DNA of 15,813 nt from an uncultured Riemerella sp. (GCA_938037185.1 CALHQK010000042.1:1-15813), one strand, 5' to 3'. Counted from the first letter of the stretch, positions 5,743-14,979 are shown. Notes: generated from the letters alone by a model not told the origin. Made by a program: numbers and translations.

Positions 5743-7338
5743 TTATTCCAAAACCCAATTTTCCACGATTTCCCACAATTTTCTCACCTCGAGTTTCTTT
5801 TCAAAAACAAAGGCTTCTTCAGCGAATTTTTGTTCAGAGAAATTGGCTTTATCCCAGTATTTGTTACCATTATTATCCACTAAAATTCTGGCGTAATAAA
5901 TGGCTGGGTCAAGGCTCGTAAAACGGATTTCGTTCTTATTTGTATATTGAAAATATTTTATATTTCCTTCATTATCAATTAGTTGTATCCAGAAATAAGA
6001 CTTCGGTTGGTTCTCCAGTTTTAGGGTTAAACTTCCATAATTTTCGGCTTTATCAGCTTCAAAATTAAAAATATAAGCCTTTGGATTTTGGAAATAATGC
6101 CCTTGAACACCTCCTTTCGGAATACTGAGTGAATATTTTTTTCCAGCTTTAAAGTCCGATGAAATGGTAATTTCCTTTGGATTTTTTTCAGAAATTCTTG
6201 CCTCAAATTTTTGGCTGATGCTGTCGCTTTTCAGCGCCCACAGAGCAGGATTTATCTCTTTCAAAGCCATATTAGCAGTAATGACAAAATCTTTTTCAGG
6301 AGGGAGTTGCCCGCCTTTGTTATTGGCTAAAGTCAGTTCATCTTTTTCGTTGGTTTTATAGGAAACAGAAATAGTATCTTCCTTACCATCAGCATTATAG
6401 CTTATTTTTAGAGGTGTGAGGGTTCTGTTATTTAGTTTGTTTTGTTTCCCTACCCAGACCATCACAGAATCAGATTTTTCGGCGTGAGTTACTTGATAAT
6501 CAGTAAGTTCATTGCTGATGCTTTTTACATCTACTTTCTTTGGATTTCCTTCAAAAACCATCAGCATTCCTCCGCTCACAGGCGTAGTTTCTTTGTATCT
6601 GATGCTTTTTTCAGAAGGGAAGATTTTCATTTTCAGCCCTGATAAATTTTGGCTTAAATCTATTTTTTCCTTTAAGAAACCAACTTTTTCTTTACCCGCA
6701 TCATATACAGAGTTTTCGTTTTCATCTTCAAAAGCGATGATGCTGTATTTCCCTCTGCTTAGGTAGTTTAGCTCAAAATAGCCGTCTTCATCAGCTTTTG
6801 CGATGTAGTTTGGTTTTTGTTTGAAATCAGCACTATCCGCATAGAGTCCTACTACAATTCCGTGTTTGGAGGGTTTTCCTGGGATGAGCAAGGCATCAGT
6901 TATAGTTCCGCTGATGTATAGGTTGTCAAGCTCCTTTCCTGTAGAAAAAGCAAAATTGAAATAAGGCAGCACATTTCCCTCGTTATTATCTACGATGGCA
7001 TTTCCAAAGTTGAAATTATAAGTCGTGTTTTCCTTCAAATCTTCATCCCATGTTATGGAAATGTATTTGTTTGCAAGGTTAGAAGGAATGATTTTTTTTA
7101 TCTTTTTAATCGGTGGCGAAATGATGAGATTTTTGTTCGTTTCCTTTAAGTTAATATATTCATCAAAATACAGCCGAAGTTCCCTAGTGTTGGTAGGAAC
7201 ATTTACTCTGCTCGTATCTATATTGGATTTCAAGAACTTAGGTGGAGTGGTGTCTTTCGCACCGCCTTCGGGAGAGCCTACTCTTGCACAGGCGCTCAGA
7301 AGAACTATAAAAATAGCAACAAAGAAAATCTTTTTCAT
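5743..7338 (-). CDS. Ig-like domain lipoprotein (Big_5 type)
   Basis: 531 residues. The N-terminus is a lipoprotein signal with lipobox 'LLSAC' and Cys17 as lipidated residue, so it is envelope-anchored. 'DTTPPKF' at about 29-35 opens a bacterial Ig-like domain of the Big_5 type running to about residue 133 ('LRLYFDEYINL', 'NNEGNVLPYFNFAFSTG'). A carboxypeptidase-regulatory-like beta sandwich follows ('ISGTITDALLIPGKPSKHGIVVGLY', split here only for description, with 'EDENENSVYDAGKE'). The C-terminal part ends with another 'DNNGNKYWDKANF' calcium-loop-like motif. This architecture is a conserved, poorly characterised Bacteroidota envelope protein. It is 24 bases downstream of the serine hydrolase gene and probably in the same operon. 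Confidence 0.85.
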   Translation of the reverse strand: MKKIFFVAIFIVLLSACARVGSPEGGAKDTTPPKFLKSNIDTSRVNVPTNTRELRLYFDEYINLKETNKNLIISPPIKKIKKIIPSNLANKYISITWDEDLKENTTYNFNFGNAIVDNNEGNVLPYFNFAFSTGKELDNLYISGTITDALLIPGKPSKHGIVVGLYADSADFKQKPNYIAKADEDGYFELNYLSRGKYSIIAFEDENENSVYDAGKEKVGFLKEKIDLSQNLSGLKMKIFPSEKSIRYKETTPVSGGMLMVFEGNPKKVDVKSISNELTDYQVTHAEKSDSVMVWVGKQNKLNNRTLTPLKISYNADGKEDTISVSYKTNEKDELTLANNKGGQLPPEKDFVITANMALKEINPALWALKSDSISQKFEARISEKNPKEITISSDFKAGKKYSLSIPKGGVQGHYFQNPKAYIFNFEADKAENYGSLTLKLENQPKSYFWIQLIDNEGNIKYFQYTNKNEIRFTSLDPAIYYARILVDNNGNKYWDKANFSEQKFAEEAFVFEKKLEVRKLWEIVENWVLE

Positions 7339-7362
7339 GAAACAAAAATAAGTTTTTTAAAT

Positions 7363-8727
7363 TTAATCTTCCTCCTCTGTAGATTCTGAAGTTTTTTGTA
7401 TGGTTTCCTCTGTTTTTGTCGCTTTTAGGCTGTCCGCGGAGGTTTTCTTTGCTTTCTTCTTTGGAGTTTTTGCCCTTTCGGTATCTTCTGCAAAAACTTC
7501 TGTGGAATCAGCAGTTTCGGCATCTGGATTTATCACTTTATCAATTTCAAAAGGAAAATCTTCGAATAGCGTGGAAAGAAGCATGGTTCCGTATATTTTT
7601 CGGGAATATTTGTTGCTCAGTGCGATGATGGTGGTTTTAGATTCTCTCAGATGAATGAAAACCGTGTTAGAGCCGTGCCACCAGCCGTTGTGATAGGTCT
7701 GTTTTTTCCCTTCATCAAATACTTTTAGTCTAAATCCAAGACCGTAGTTGTTCACGCCTTTTTTCTCATTGCTGTATGGCTCAAAAACTTTTTCCATCAA
7801 TTCTTTTGGGAGAAAATCCTTTGAAAACATCGCTTTTGAAAAATTGAACAAATCGCGTGGAGTGGTGTAGATATTTTTATCGCCATAAATCAAATCGTAT
7901 TCGTTTAAAGGATAAAGTCTAGTGCTTCTTTGGTAAAAAGACTGCGAAGCGGAATTGATGTGTTTTTCTTCAAAAACAAAAGTATTTTTCATTTTTAAAG
8001 GCGCGAAAACCATTTCTTTCATCGCTTCTGGATAGGTTTTTCCAGTCATTTTTTCAATGATAAGCGCCAGAATAGCATAGTTGAAATTATTATACATAAA
8101 ACCAGTATCAGTCTGTCTGGCAAGTTCTGGTTTGTGTTTAGCAACGAGGTCAAAAATTTCTTGATTGGTAAAGAATTTATTTTTAGGTTTTATGTCATTT
8201 TCTTCCAAGAAATGCTCGTATTTAGGTAGTCCACTGCGATGGGTGAGCAGGTGCTGAATCGTTACATCAGAATACGGAAAATTCGGGAAAATGGATTTTA
8301 CTTTTTGTTCAAGGCTGATTTTTTTCGCTTCCACCAGTTTTAAAACTGCCATAGCGATGATGGGTTTGCTTATAGAAGCCAAATGGAGCGGAGTGTCTTT
8401 GTTAATAGGCATTTGGTTATTCTCCCTGCCGAAGCCTTTGTATTTTTCCAAAAGAATATTGTCGCCGTGTGCTACCAAAACCCCACCGCTCATATCGGTG
8501 CTGTTCCAAATGTTTTCGTAATATTGGTTAAGGGAATTTACGATTTTCTGCTCGTTTTCCAGTTTTAATTTTTCTCCCTTGAAGACATTATCTACATCTA
8601 CATTACCGAAATTAGGAAGATTTGAGGCTGAATAATATCCTTTGGTGGTCGTTGTGGATTCTTTTTTTGAGCACGAAAAAAATAGAAAAAATGCAAGAAA
8701 TCCTATGTGAGATAGATTTATTTTCAT
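7363..8727 (-). CDS. Beta-lactamase-fold serine hydrolase lipoprotein
   Basis: 454 residues from ATG 8727. The frame extends 8 codons to a TTG, but ATG 8727 starts the signal peptide, with lipobox 'FFSC' and lipidated Cys19. The domain is of the class C beta-lactamase/penicillin-binding-protein family. Ser118-x-x-Lys121 in 'ASISKP' is the nucleophile motif, 'HLLTHRSGLP' at 159-168 is the usual family signature, Tyr212-Asn-Asn214 in 'MYNNFNY' is the Y-x-N motif, and 'HNGWWHG' at 346-352 replaces the KTG triad, as is normal for esterase/peptidase members. The last ~50 residues are a charged, Lys/Thr/Glu-rich low-complexity tail. Likely an envelope peptidase or esterase. Antibiotic hydrolysis is not implied. 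Confidence 0.88.
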   Translation of the reverse strand: MKINLSHIGFLAFFLFFSCSKKESTTTTKGYYSASNLPNFGNVDVDNVFKGEKLKLENEQKIVNSLNQYYENIWNSTDMSGGVLVAHGDNILLEKYKGFGRENNQMPINKDTPLHLASISKPIIAMAVLKLVEAKKISLEQKVKSIFPNFPYSDVTIQHLLTHRSGLPKYEHFLEENDIKPKNKFFTNQEIFDLVAKHKPELARQTDTGFMYNNFNYAILALIIEKMTGKTYPEAMKEMVFAPLKMKNTFVFEEKHINSASQSFYQRSTRLYPLNEYDLIYGDKNIYTTPRDLFNFSKAMFSKDFLPKELMEKVFEPYSNEKKGVNNYGLGFRLKVFDEGKKQTYHNGWWHGSNTVFIHLRESKTTIIALSNKYSRKIYGTMLLSTLFEDFPFEIDKVINPDAETADSTEVFAEDTERAKTPKKKAKKTSADSLKATKTEETIQKTSESTEEED

Positions 8728-8810
8728 CTTTGTTTTGAAATTTTCGCGCAAAATAGGATAAAAACAAGAAAAATGAATAATAAATATCGTTAAATCTATG
8801 TTAAATGATG

Positions 8811-9746
8811 CTAATTTCCAGCAGTGAAAGCCAATATTTTATCCACGATGACTTGGGCTAATTTTATTTTGCTTTCGTGAGTCCAGCCCGCGATGTGTGG
8901 CGTTATGATGGCTTTTTCTGAATTTAGAAGATATTCCAAATCCTCGTTTTTCGTTTCCAAATTCTCAAAAGAAGTTTTTTCGTATTCCAAAACATCCAGA
9001 CAAGCGCCTTTTACTTTGCCGGATTTCAAAGCATTTACCAGCGCAGAAGTTTTTAGATTTTTGCCTCTTGCGGTATTGATAAAGTAGAAATTTTTCTTCA
9101 TTTTTGAGATAAATTCCTCATCTATCATGTAGAGCGTATCCTCTGTAAGTGGCGTGTGAAGGCTGAGGATATCGGCGTTTTCTTGTAGCTCTTGCAGGCT
9201 TACCTGTGTGGCAAATTCATCGGAAAGATTCGGTTTGATATCGTAGAAAATAGTCTTACAGCCAAATCCCGAAAGTCTTTTGGCTACAGCTTTTCCCATA
9301 TTTCCGTAACCGATGATTCCGAAAGTTTTGCCCAAAATTTCTTCGCCTCGGTTTTCTTCTCTGAGCCAAATTCCCTTTTTGACTTCATTGGAGGAAATAA
9401 AAAGGCGGTTCATCAGCACAAGAAGTGTTCCTATAACATGCTCTGCTACAGCATCTTTGTTTCCTTCAGGAGAGTTGATGAGTTTTATGCCGAGTTCTTG
9501 GGCTTTGGTGGTGTCTATATTTTCCATTCCAGCGCCTACTCGTGCGATGAATTTTAGATTTTTTGCTTTTTCTAAAAAATGAGCATCCAGCGGAATTCGG
9601 CTTCGAATGATGATGCCTTGATAAAAATGGATTTTCTCTAAAACCTGCTCATAACTTGATGAAAAATCCTCCTCCAAAACAAAACCTTTTTCAGAGAGTT
9701 GTTCTGTGATGAGTGGATGATTTTTATCTAAAAGCAGGATTTTCAT
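8811..9746 (-). CDS. D-2-hydroxyacid dehydrogenase (phosphoglycerate dehydrogenase-like)
   Basis: 311 residues. NAD(P)-dependent oxidoreductase of the D-isomer-specific 2-hydroxyacid family. 'ARVGAGMENID' at 68-78 lies in the substrate domain, the Rossmann motif 'GYGNMG' is at 146-151, Asp169 ends the second beta strand (favouring NAD), and the catalytic residues are Arg227 in 'NTARG', Glu256 in 'DVLEYE' and His284 in 'TPHIAG'. It resembles short SerA-type 3-phosphoglycerate dehydrogenases without an ACT domain, but the substrate could be another 2-keto acid. No serC or other serine gene is next to it. It lies 16 bases downstream of the CCDC81-HU gene and 83 bases upstream of the serine hydrolase. 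Confidence 0.9.
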   Translation of the reverse strand: MKILLLDKNHPLITEQLSEKGFVLEEDFSSSYEQVLEKIHFYQGIIIRSRIPLDAHFLEKAKNLKFIARVGAGMENIDTTKAQELGIKLINSPEGNKDAVAEHVIGTLLVLMNRLFISSNEVKKGIWLREENRGEEILGKTFGIIGYGNMGKAVAKRLSGFGCKTIFYDIKPNLSDEFATQVSLQELQENADILSLHTPLTEDTLYMIDEEFISKMKKNFYFINTARGKNLKTSALVNALKSGKVKGACLDVLEYEKTSFENLETKNEDLEYLLNSEKAIITPHIAGWTHESKIKLAQVIVDKILAFTAGN

Positions 9747-9762
9747 TTAAATTTTATTAAAA

Positions 9763-10416
9763 TTATTCCGTGATGTTATCTATAATGATGGAATCTTTGC
9801 TGTTTTTTATAGTGTCTGTTGCGGGCTTTGGTTTATCCTCTACTTTAATGCTGTTGGATGGAGTTTTTCCTAAAATCAAATCTTTATTTTTGATTCCGAA
9901 AAATATTAAAGCACCCAAAATAACGGCTAAAACCAGCCATAAAATATTTTTGCTGGAAGAATTATTTTTTTGTTTTTTCTCTTCTGGTTTTTGTGCTATT
10001 GGTGAAATCTTTTCAATAGATATTTCTTCTAACCCAAAATAATTAGGCGAAAGAGAAGGAGAGCTGCTCTCTAAAACTATTTCATCATTTACCATAGTAA
10101 ATATGCCCAGCTGCTGGAGGTCTATTCTTCCTTCTGTGGATAATTTATCTTTCCATTCCTGTATGGTATCTTTTATCCGAGATTGCACGATAAAGAGATT
10201 AAGTCCCGTTTTTTCTGCAATAAAACGAGATAGAGATGGGTCAAAAACATCTTTTTTTTCCTTGAAAGAAATAATTTGAGCAGGTGGGGATATTTTAGAT
10301 TTTTCCTCATTTAGTGCGGCATGTTTTTCTTGGATGAAAAAAACACCTAACTCTGGGATTTCCACCTGTTTATCTTTTTCTTGTAAAAAGTTATATATGT
10401 AAAAAACTAAATCCAT
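9763..10416 (-). CDS. CCDC81-type HU domain membrane protein
   Basis: 217 residues from ATG 10416. The longer frame opens at TTG 10425, three codons earlier. The first ~125 residues match the two-part CCDC81-like HU region of Bacteroidota: 'IPELGVFFIQEKHAAL' near 20-36, 'FDPSLSRFIAEKTGLN' near 58-73, and 'GRIDLQQLGIFTM' near 96-108. A single transmembrane helix lies at about 157-175 ('ILWLVLAVILGALIFFGI'). A hydrophilic tail of about 40 residues follows, which would be periplasmic if the HU part is cytoplasmic. Many relatives end in a SPOR peptidoglycan-binding domain. None fits in this short tail, so this is either a SPOR-less variant or a shortened protein. It is the first gene of the minus-strand series. 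Confidence 0.75.
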   Translation of the reverse strand: MDLVFYIYNFLQEKDKQVEIPELGVFFIQEKHAALNEEKSKISPPAQIISFKEKKDVFDPSLSRFIAEKTGLNLFIVQSRIKDTIQEWKDKLSTEGRIDLQQLGIFTMVNDEIVLESSSPSLSPNYFGLEEISIEKISPIAQKPEEKKQKNNSSSKNILWLVLAVILGALIFFGIKNKDLILGKTPSNSIKVEDKPKPATDTIKNSKDSIIIDNITE

Positions 10417-10422
10417 TGTCTG

Positions 10423-10430
10423 CAAAGTTA
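10423..10430 (-). promoter_or_regulatory. Candidate -7 element at the start of the CCDC81-HU gene
   Basis: On the minus strand TAACTTTG (10430-10423) matches the TAnnTTTG -7 element exactly. It sits only 6 bases before ATG 10416, so a transcript starting at normal distance would be almost leaderless. No TTTG is found at the expected -33 position (10450-10453 reads ATAT), so a chance match is quite possible. Confidence 0.25.
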
Positions 10431-10733
10431 GAAAATTTTAGGAAGAAAGATATAATCCTCATAAATTTTAGTAAAAAACCAAATGCTATTTAGAATAATT
10501 ATAAATAATAAAAATTATTGCAAATGAAAATTTTTCTAATAATAATAAATTTTGGTGAAAAATATCAGCATTAACTACTTTAAATATGATTTTTTTGTAA
10601 AATTAAGAATAATACAAATTTTATTTTTTTTTAGGTCAAAATAATCATAGTGAATATAAAAAATATAAAATATTTGTTTTTTTGTCATAAATTTAACACA
10701 TTTGCAGGATAAATATTAAAAATTGTTAATAAT
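10426..10733. other. AT-rich divergent intergenic region
   Basis: About 300 bases separate the CCDC81-HU gene (minus) from the SusC gene (plus). The region is extremely AT-rich, with runs such as T8 near 10624, and shows no plausible open frame, RNA gene or strong inverted repeat. Apart from the two candidate promoter elements at its ends, I see nothing definable in it. Confidence 0.6.
10673..10704 (+). promoter_or_regulatory. Candidate promoter of the SusC/SusD operon
   Basis: TTTG at 10673-10676, a 20-base spacer and CACATTTG at 10697-10704 fit the Bacteroidota promoter, with one mismatch in the -7 box and one extra spacer base. Initiation near 10711 would leave a leader of about 23 bases before ATG 10734. 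Confidence 0.45.
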
Positions 10734-13538
10734 ATGAATGTGAAATTGAAAGTTCTAACAGCTGGTGTTTTGTTCTTTACAGGGCAGGCATTAGTTGCGC
10801 AAGAAGCAAAAAAAGATACTGCTTCTAAGGAGAAGGCAATAGAAGAGGTAATACTAGTGGGCTTTGGTAGAAAACAGTCTGTGAAGGAAATAACAGGAGC
10901 GACTTCTACTCTTGGGGCAAAGTCATTAGAAAATGTTCCTGTTGCTTCTGTTGATAAAATGTTGCAAGGAAGGCTTACTGGAGTACAAGCAGGTGTTGCT
11001 TCTGGGCAGCCTGGAGGTTTTGCTAATATTCGTGTTAGGGGGGTGACATCTATAAATGGGGGAGTGTCTCCTATTTATGTTATAGATGGAGTTAGAGTTG
11101 CCTCTGGAGATTTAACAGCCAATACTACGACCGCAAATATACTTGCAAATTTAAACATGGATGATGTAGAAACCTTAACAGTATTAAAAGATGCTACATC
11201 TACTGCTGTATATGGAGCGGATGCGGGAGCGGGAGTAATTGTTATTACAACAAAATCAGGTAAAAAGGGAAAACCAAGATTTAATTTAAACTTCTCTCAT
11301 GGTTTTAGTGATAGAGCTGTGAAAGGGCATAGAGGCTTTACAGCAGCAGAATATAAGAGTTATCTTAGTACGGCTCTTATTAATAAATTTGGCTCAATTC
11401 CAACTACGGATGATGATATTAACGGCGTTTTGAACAGTACGGCTTCTTCGGATCTCAGAAATGAAATGGAGAACAAGCAGGCATATACTCAAAATATTGA
11501 TATGGGTGTGTCAGGAGGTAGTGACAGAATTTCATATTACTTATCTGGGAACTATTTTGATCAAGAAGGTGTAGTTAAAAACTCCGGATTTAAGAGACTT
11601 GCATTTACTTCAAAAGTAGATTACCGTGCAACAGATAAACTAACAATAACAACAGATATTCAAGCATCTTATGGTAAAACTAAGGTGTTGCCTGATGGAG
11701 GAAAATTCTCTAACCCTATCATGGCACAATATTTCTTGAGACCTACAGATGCACTGCGTAATGCTGATGGTTCTTATAATTTTGGAGAGGGTAACTCTTT
11801 GTCAAATGGACTATATAATACTGCAGCTGTTCAAGCATTAAATAATATGCAAGCGCAGACAACGAGAGTTTTTGCGAATTTGAAAGTAAACTATCAGATT
11901 ATTAAAAACTTGAACTATAGATTTGTGTTTGCACCAGAATATATTAATGTAGAAGAAGAACAATATAGAAATCCACTTCACGGAGATGGATATTCATATA
12001 ATGGACTTGTAATTTCTGGAGTTAGAAGATATTTTAATTTTAATGTTCAAAACATTTTAGAGTATAGCTTTAAATTAGGAGAGTTGAATAATTTTAACTT
12101 TGCTGCTATTCAAGAGGCTTATAAATCTCAATTGAATACCCTTACAGCTCAGTCTTCAGCAGTAGGGTCTCCGTCATTAAGAACTCTTACTAACTTCGTG
12201 AAAATGCAATCCATAGGAGGAGGGCAAGCGGTTAATTCACGACATGGATATGCGCTTACAGGGCATTATGACTATGATAGATTAGTTCTTTTGGATTTAT
12301 CATATAGACGAGATGTCCTCTCTAATTTTACACCAGGGAAAAAGGCTGGAAATTTTTGGTCTGCAGGATTAGGTGTAGATTTAGCTAGACTTAGCTTTAT
12401 TAAAGATAGTGAAGTGTTCTCTCAGTTAAAATTTAGAGCATCTTATGGAAAGGTAGGAAATAGGATTTCCTCATACCCATATGCATTATATTCTTATACT
12501 ACAAATTATAATGATTATGCTGCTCTTACATATGAGGGATTATATAATCCAAACTTATCATGGGAAACTGTAAATCCTTTCAATGTGGGGTTAGATTTTG
12601 GATTCTTTAATGATAGGCTGAAATTGACAGCAGAGTATTATAATAAAAAAACAAAAGATTTAGTTTATAATATTCCATTAGACAGATCACAAGGATTGGG
12701 TTCTTATGTAGATAATATTGGATCCGTTGTTAATAGAGGTTTTGAATTTTCTATTAGTGGAGATATCTTTAAAAAAGGAAGAGAAGGGTTTAATTGGAAT
12801 GTTGGAGTTAATTTGAGTACACTGCATAATGAAGTTACAGAGTTGTATGGTGGGAAAGTGTTAAGAACTATTACTGCTATAGCTGAAGGGGAATCATTAA
12901 GTTCTTTTTATTTAAGAAAATGGGCTGGGGTAGATCCTAGTAATGGTAACCCTCTATGGTATAAGAATGGAGTGGATGGAGAAACAACATCTAACTATAA
13001 TGAAGCAAAACAAGCTATACAAGGATCTTCATTAATGAAATTGTACGGAGGGTTTAACACATCTTTGTCATATAAAGGAATTGCTTTTGATGCACAGTTC
13101 TCTTATGGATTTGGTGGGAAAGTTTATGATGAGATGGGAAAATATCTGTTTAGTGATGGATTCTATACATTAAGTTATCCAGGTTATGCAGATCAGTTAG
13201 ATTATTGGACTCCATCAAATACAGGAGCAGCAAATCCTAAACCTATATATGGTGGAAATAACCGCTCATATGACCACTCTACTAGATTTTTATATAAAAC
13301 AGATTATATTCGTTTAAGTAGCGCAAGGCTTTCTTATACATTTAGTAAGGAGAAACTAGAGAGAACAGGATTGTCTTCATTACAAATTTATGTAGTTGGT
13401 AATAATATATGGACTCATACATTTGATAAGAGATTGAAACTAGATCCAGAGATTGCTCTTTCAGGTAATAGTAGTACTGTGGCAATGGGATTGCCAATTA
13501 TGAAAACATATAGTTTGGGAGTTAGTATAGGATTTTAA
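10734..13538 (+). CDS. SusC/RagA-family TonB-linked outer-membrane transporter
   Basis: 934 residues. Signal peptide ends around Ala22-Gln23. After a short Lys/Glu-rich linker comes a TonB box-like 'EEVILVGFG' (37-45), then the plug domain at about 50-176, with 'LQGRLTGVQ', 'NIRVRGVTSINGG', 'PIYVIDGVRV' and 'VYGADAGAGVIVITTKSG', all in the SusC/RagA signature order. The remaining ~750 residues are a TonB-dependent beta-barrel with typical strands such as 'YYLSGNYFDQEG', 'RASYGKVGN' and 'LKLTAEYYNKKTKDL', ending in a hydrophobic 'LGVSIGF'. It imports a large substrate bound by the SusD partner, powered by TonB-ExbBD. The usual N-terminal carboxypeptidase-regulatory-like domain is absent, so the protein is at the short end of the family. 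The SusD gene starts six bases after its stop. No glycosidase or peptidase is nearby to reveal the substrate. Confidence 0.95.
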   Translation: MNVKLKVLTAGVLFFTGQALVAQEAKKDTASKEKAIEEVILVGFGRKQSVKEITGATSTLGAKSLENVPVASVDKMLQGRLTGVQAGVASGQPGGFANIRVRGVTSINGGVSPIYVIDGVRVASGDLTANTTTANILANLNMDDVETLTVLKDATSTAVYGADAGAGVIVITTKSGKKGKPRFNLNFSHGFSDRAVKGHRGFTAAEYKSYLSTALINKFGSIPTTDDDINGVLNSTASSDLRNEMENKQAYTQNIDMGVSGGSDRISYYLSGNYFDQEGVVKNSGFKRLAFTSKVDYRATDKLTITTDIQASYGKTKVLPDGGKFSNPIMAQYFLRPTDALRNADGSYNFGEGNSLSNGLYNTAAVQALNNMQAQTTRVFANLKVNYQIIKNLNYRFVFAPEYINVEEEQYRNPLHGDGYSYNGLVISGVRRYFNFNVQNILEYSFKLGELNNFNFAAIQEAYKSQLNTLTAQSSAVGSPSLRTLTNFVKMQSIGGGQAVNSRHGYALTGHYDYDRLVLLDLSYRRDVLSNFTPGKKAGNFWSAGLGVDLARLSFIKDSEVFSQLKFRASYGKVGNRISSYPYALYSYTTNYNDYAALTYEGLYNPNLSWETVNPFNVGLDFGFFNDRLKLTAEYYNKKTKDLVYNIPLDRSQGLGSYVDNIGSVVNRGFEFSISGDIFKKGREGFNWNVGVNLSTLHNEVTELYGGKVLRTITAIAEGESLSSFYLRKWAGVDPSNGNPLWYKNGVDGETTSNYNEAKQAIQGSSLMKLYGGFNTSLSYKGIAFDAQFSYGFGGKVYDEMGKYLFSDGFYTLSYPGYADQLDYWTPSNTGAANPKPIYGGNNRSYDHSTRFLYKTDYIRLSSARLSYTFSKEKLERTGLSSLQIYVVGNNIWTHTFDKRLKLDPEIALSGNSSTVAMGLPIMKTYSLGVSIGF

Positions 13539-13544
13539 TTAGAA

Positions 13545-14936
13545 ATGAACAAAGTTATGAAAAATATTAAGCAAACATTGCTTTTGCTAGTGCTTTCATT
13601 GGCAGGAGCGTCTTGTAGTGAAGATTTTGTAAAAACAGAATTTTATCAGAGTGTAGAGCAGGCTCCGCTTACTTCTAGTACCGAAGTACTTTCAGCAGTG
13701 AGAGGTATTTACTCAACAATGAGAGGGAGTAGTTATTTAGGTAGAGATTATATAGTTTACTCTGAGATACGCTCAGATGAGATGTATTCTAATGGTAGAG
13801 CGGGATATTTTAATTCTGTGAATAAGTATACTATGACTTCTCCTGATAGTTACGCTGGGGATACTTATACTCAGATTTATACGGCTGTAGCGAAAGCTAA
13901 TATTGTTATTAATACAGATGTAAACGGTATAACAGGAGGAGCAACCGAGCAGAATAAAGTAAAATTTTATCAAGGACAAGCTAAGGTTTTGAGAGCAGTG
14001 CTTTTCTTTGATTTACTTAAACTTTATGGTCAAAAGTATACTGGTTATTCAGAACAGTTAGGTATCGTTCTTCCATTGACATATAGTCCTAAAACATTAC
14101 AAGCAAGAAGTTCAATTTCTGCAACAGAAGCTCAAATCGAGAATGATTTCACAGAAGGATTAGCATTGATGCAAGCAAACTCTGCATATAATGGGTTAGA
14201 AGGAAAAGTAGAATTGACTATTGATGCTGCATTGGCATATATGTCAAGATATTATTTGTATAAAGGAGATTATGCAAGGGTAAGGAATTATGTAGATCAG
14301 TTATATGGAAGATATTCTGTTATTCCAAAAGATTCATATGTTACATCTTGGACTTTGTCTAATGCTGCTCCAAATTCTATTTTTGAATTAGCAGTTGGAG
14401 TGCAGGGGGCATTAGGAACAAACTCTCTAGCTACGATATATAAAGGTAGTTATAAGAATACTGTTGTAAGACCAGCTATGTATAGTACTTATGCTACAGG
14501 AGATGTTAGAAAAGATGTTATAACATTGGGTTCGAGCAATACATTTAGATATATGCTAAATAAATATCCTAATTTGCAAGGATCTGACAATATTAAGCTT
14601 ATCCGTTATGAAGAAGTTCTTTTAAATGGTGTAGAAGCAGAGCTTAATGGAGGAAATGCAACAAAAGCGTTACAGTATTATAATGAAATCTTAACAAACA
14701 GAGGGCTTTCTGCAGCTACAAGTGTTAACATGACAGCATTAAAAGCAGAGAGAGCAAAAGAATTGATCGGCGAAGGTTTCAGAATGTGGGATTTACTTAG
14801 ATGGGGTGATACTACAACTCCATTGTTAGGAGAGACTACGAATGTTAATTTGTTAGCATTCCCTATTCCAAGAGCTATTACAGACATCTCAGGAACGCCA
14901 GTTAAAGCAAATCCTGGATATGACAACTTCCAATAG
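13545..14936 (+). CDS. SusD/RagB-family nutrient-binding lipoprotein
   Basis: 463 residues. Lipoprotein signal with Cys24 in 'GASC'; an alternative ATG four codons later would keep the same lipobox. Surface-exposed partner of the SusC barrel, forming the lid that captures substrate. The N-terminal SusD region has helices 'TSSTEVLSAVRGIYSTMRG' and 'GQAKVLRAVLFFDLLKLYG', the latter being the family's conserved helix. The C-terminal part shows 'IRYEEVLLNGVEAEL', 'ALQYYNEILTNRG', 'ERAKELIGEGFRMWDLLRWG' and a proline-rich end 'FPIPRAI...NPGYDNFQ', all standard for the family. It is co-transcribed with the SusC gene (6-base gap) and followed by a strong terminator. Ligand unknown. Confidence 0.95.
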   Translation: MNKVMKNIKQTLLLLVLSLAGASCSEDFVKTEFYQSVEQAPLTSSTEVLSAVRGIYSTMRGSSYLGRDYIVYSEIRSDEMYSNGRAGYFNSVNKYTMTSPDSYAGDTYTQIYTAVAKANIVINTDVNGITGGATEQNKVKFYQGQAKVLRAVLFFDLLKLYGQKYTGYSEQLGIVLPLTYSPKTLQARSSISATEAQIENDFTEGLALMQANSAYNGLEGKVELTIDAALAYMSRYYLYKGDYARVRNYVDQLYGRYSVIPKDSYVTSWTLSNAAPNSIFELAVGVQGALGTNSLATIYKGSYKNTVVRPAMYSTYATGDVRKDVITLGSSNTFRYMLNKYPNLQGSDNIKLIRYEEVLLNGVEAELNGGNATKALQYYNEILTNRGLSAATSVNMTALKAERAKELIGEGFRMWDLLRWGDTTTPLLGETTNVNLLAFPIPRAITDISGTPVKANPGYDNFQ

Positions 14937-14971
14937 TTGATATTTATTCTTAATTATTCTGAATAATATAT

Positions 14972-14979
14972 TAAATTTG
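14972..14979 (+). promoter_or_regulatory. Candidate -7 element of the porin-like gene
   Basis: TAAATTTG matches TAnnTTTG exactly. The expected start would be near 14986, inside the left arm of the terminator hairpin. No good TTTG lies 19-20 bases upstream (14949-14952 reads CTTA), so support is partial. Confidence 0.35.

Noticed and set aside
5743..5776. Overlap of the secreted Ig/PKD-like gene with the Ig-like lipoprotein gene
   Set aside because: The overlap exists only if a GTG start at 5776 is used. The signal peptide begins at ATG 5716, leaving a 26-base gap.
7363..8727. Antibiotic-resistance beta-lactamase
   Set aside because: The fold is beta-lactamase-like, but it is a lipoprotein with a Y-N-N and H-N-G motif set and a long low-complexity tail, as in envelope esterases/peptidases of this family.
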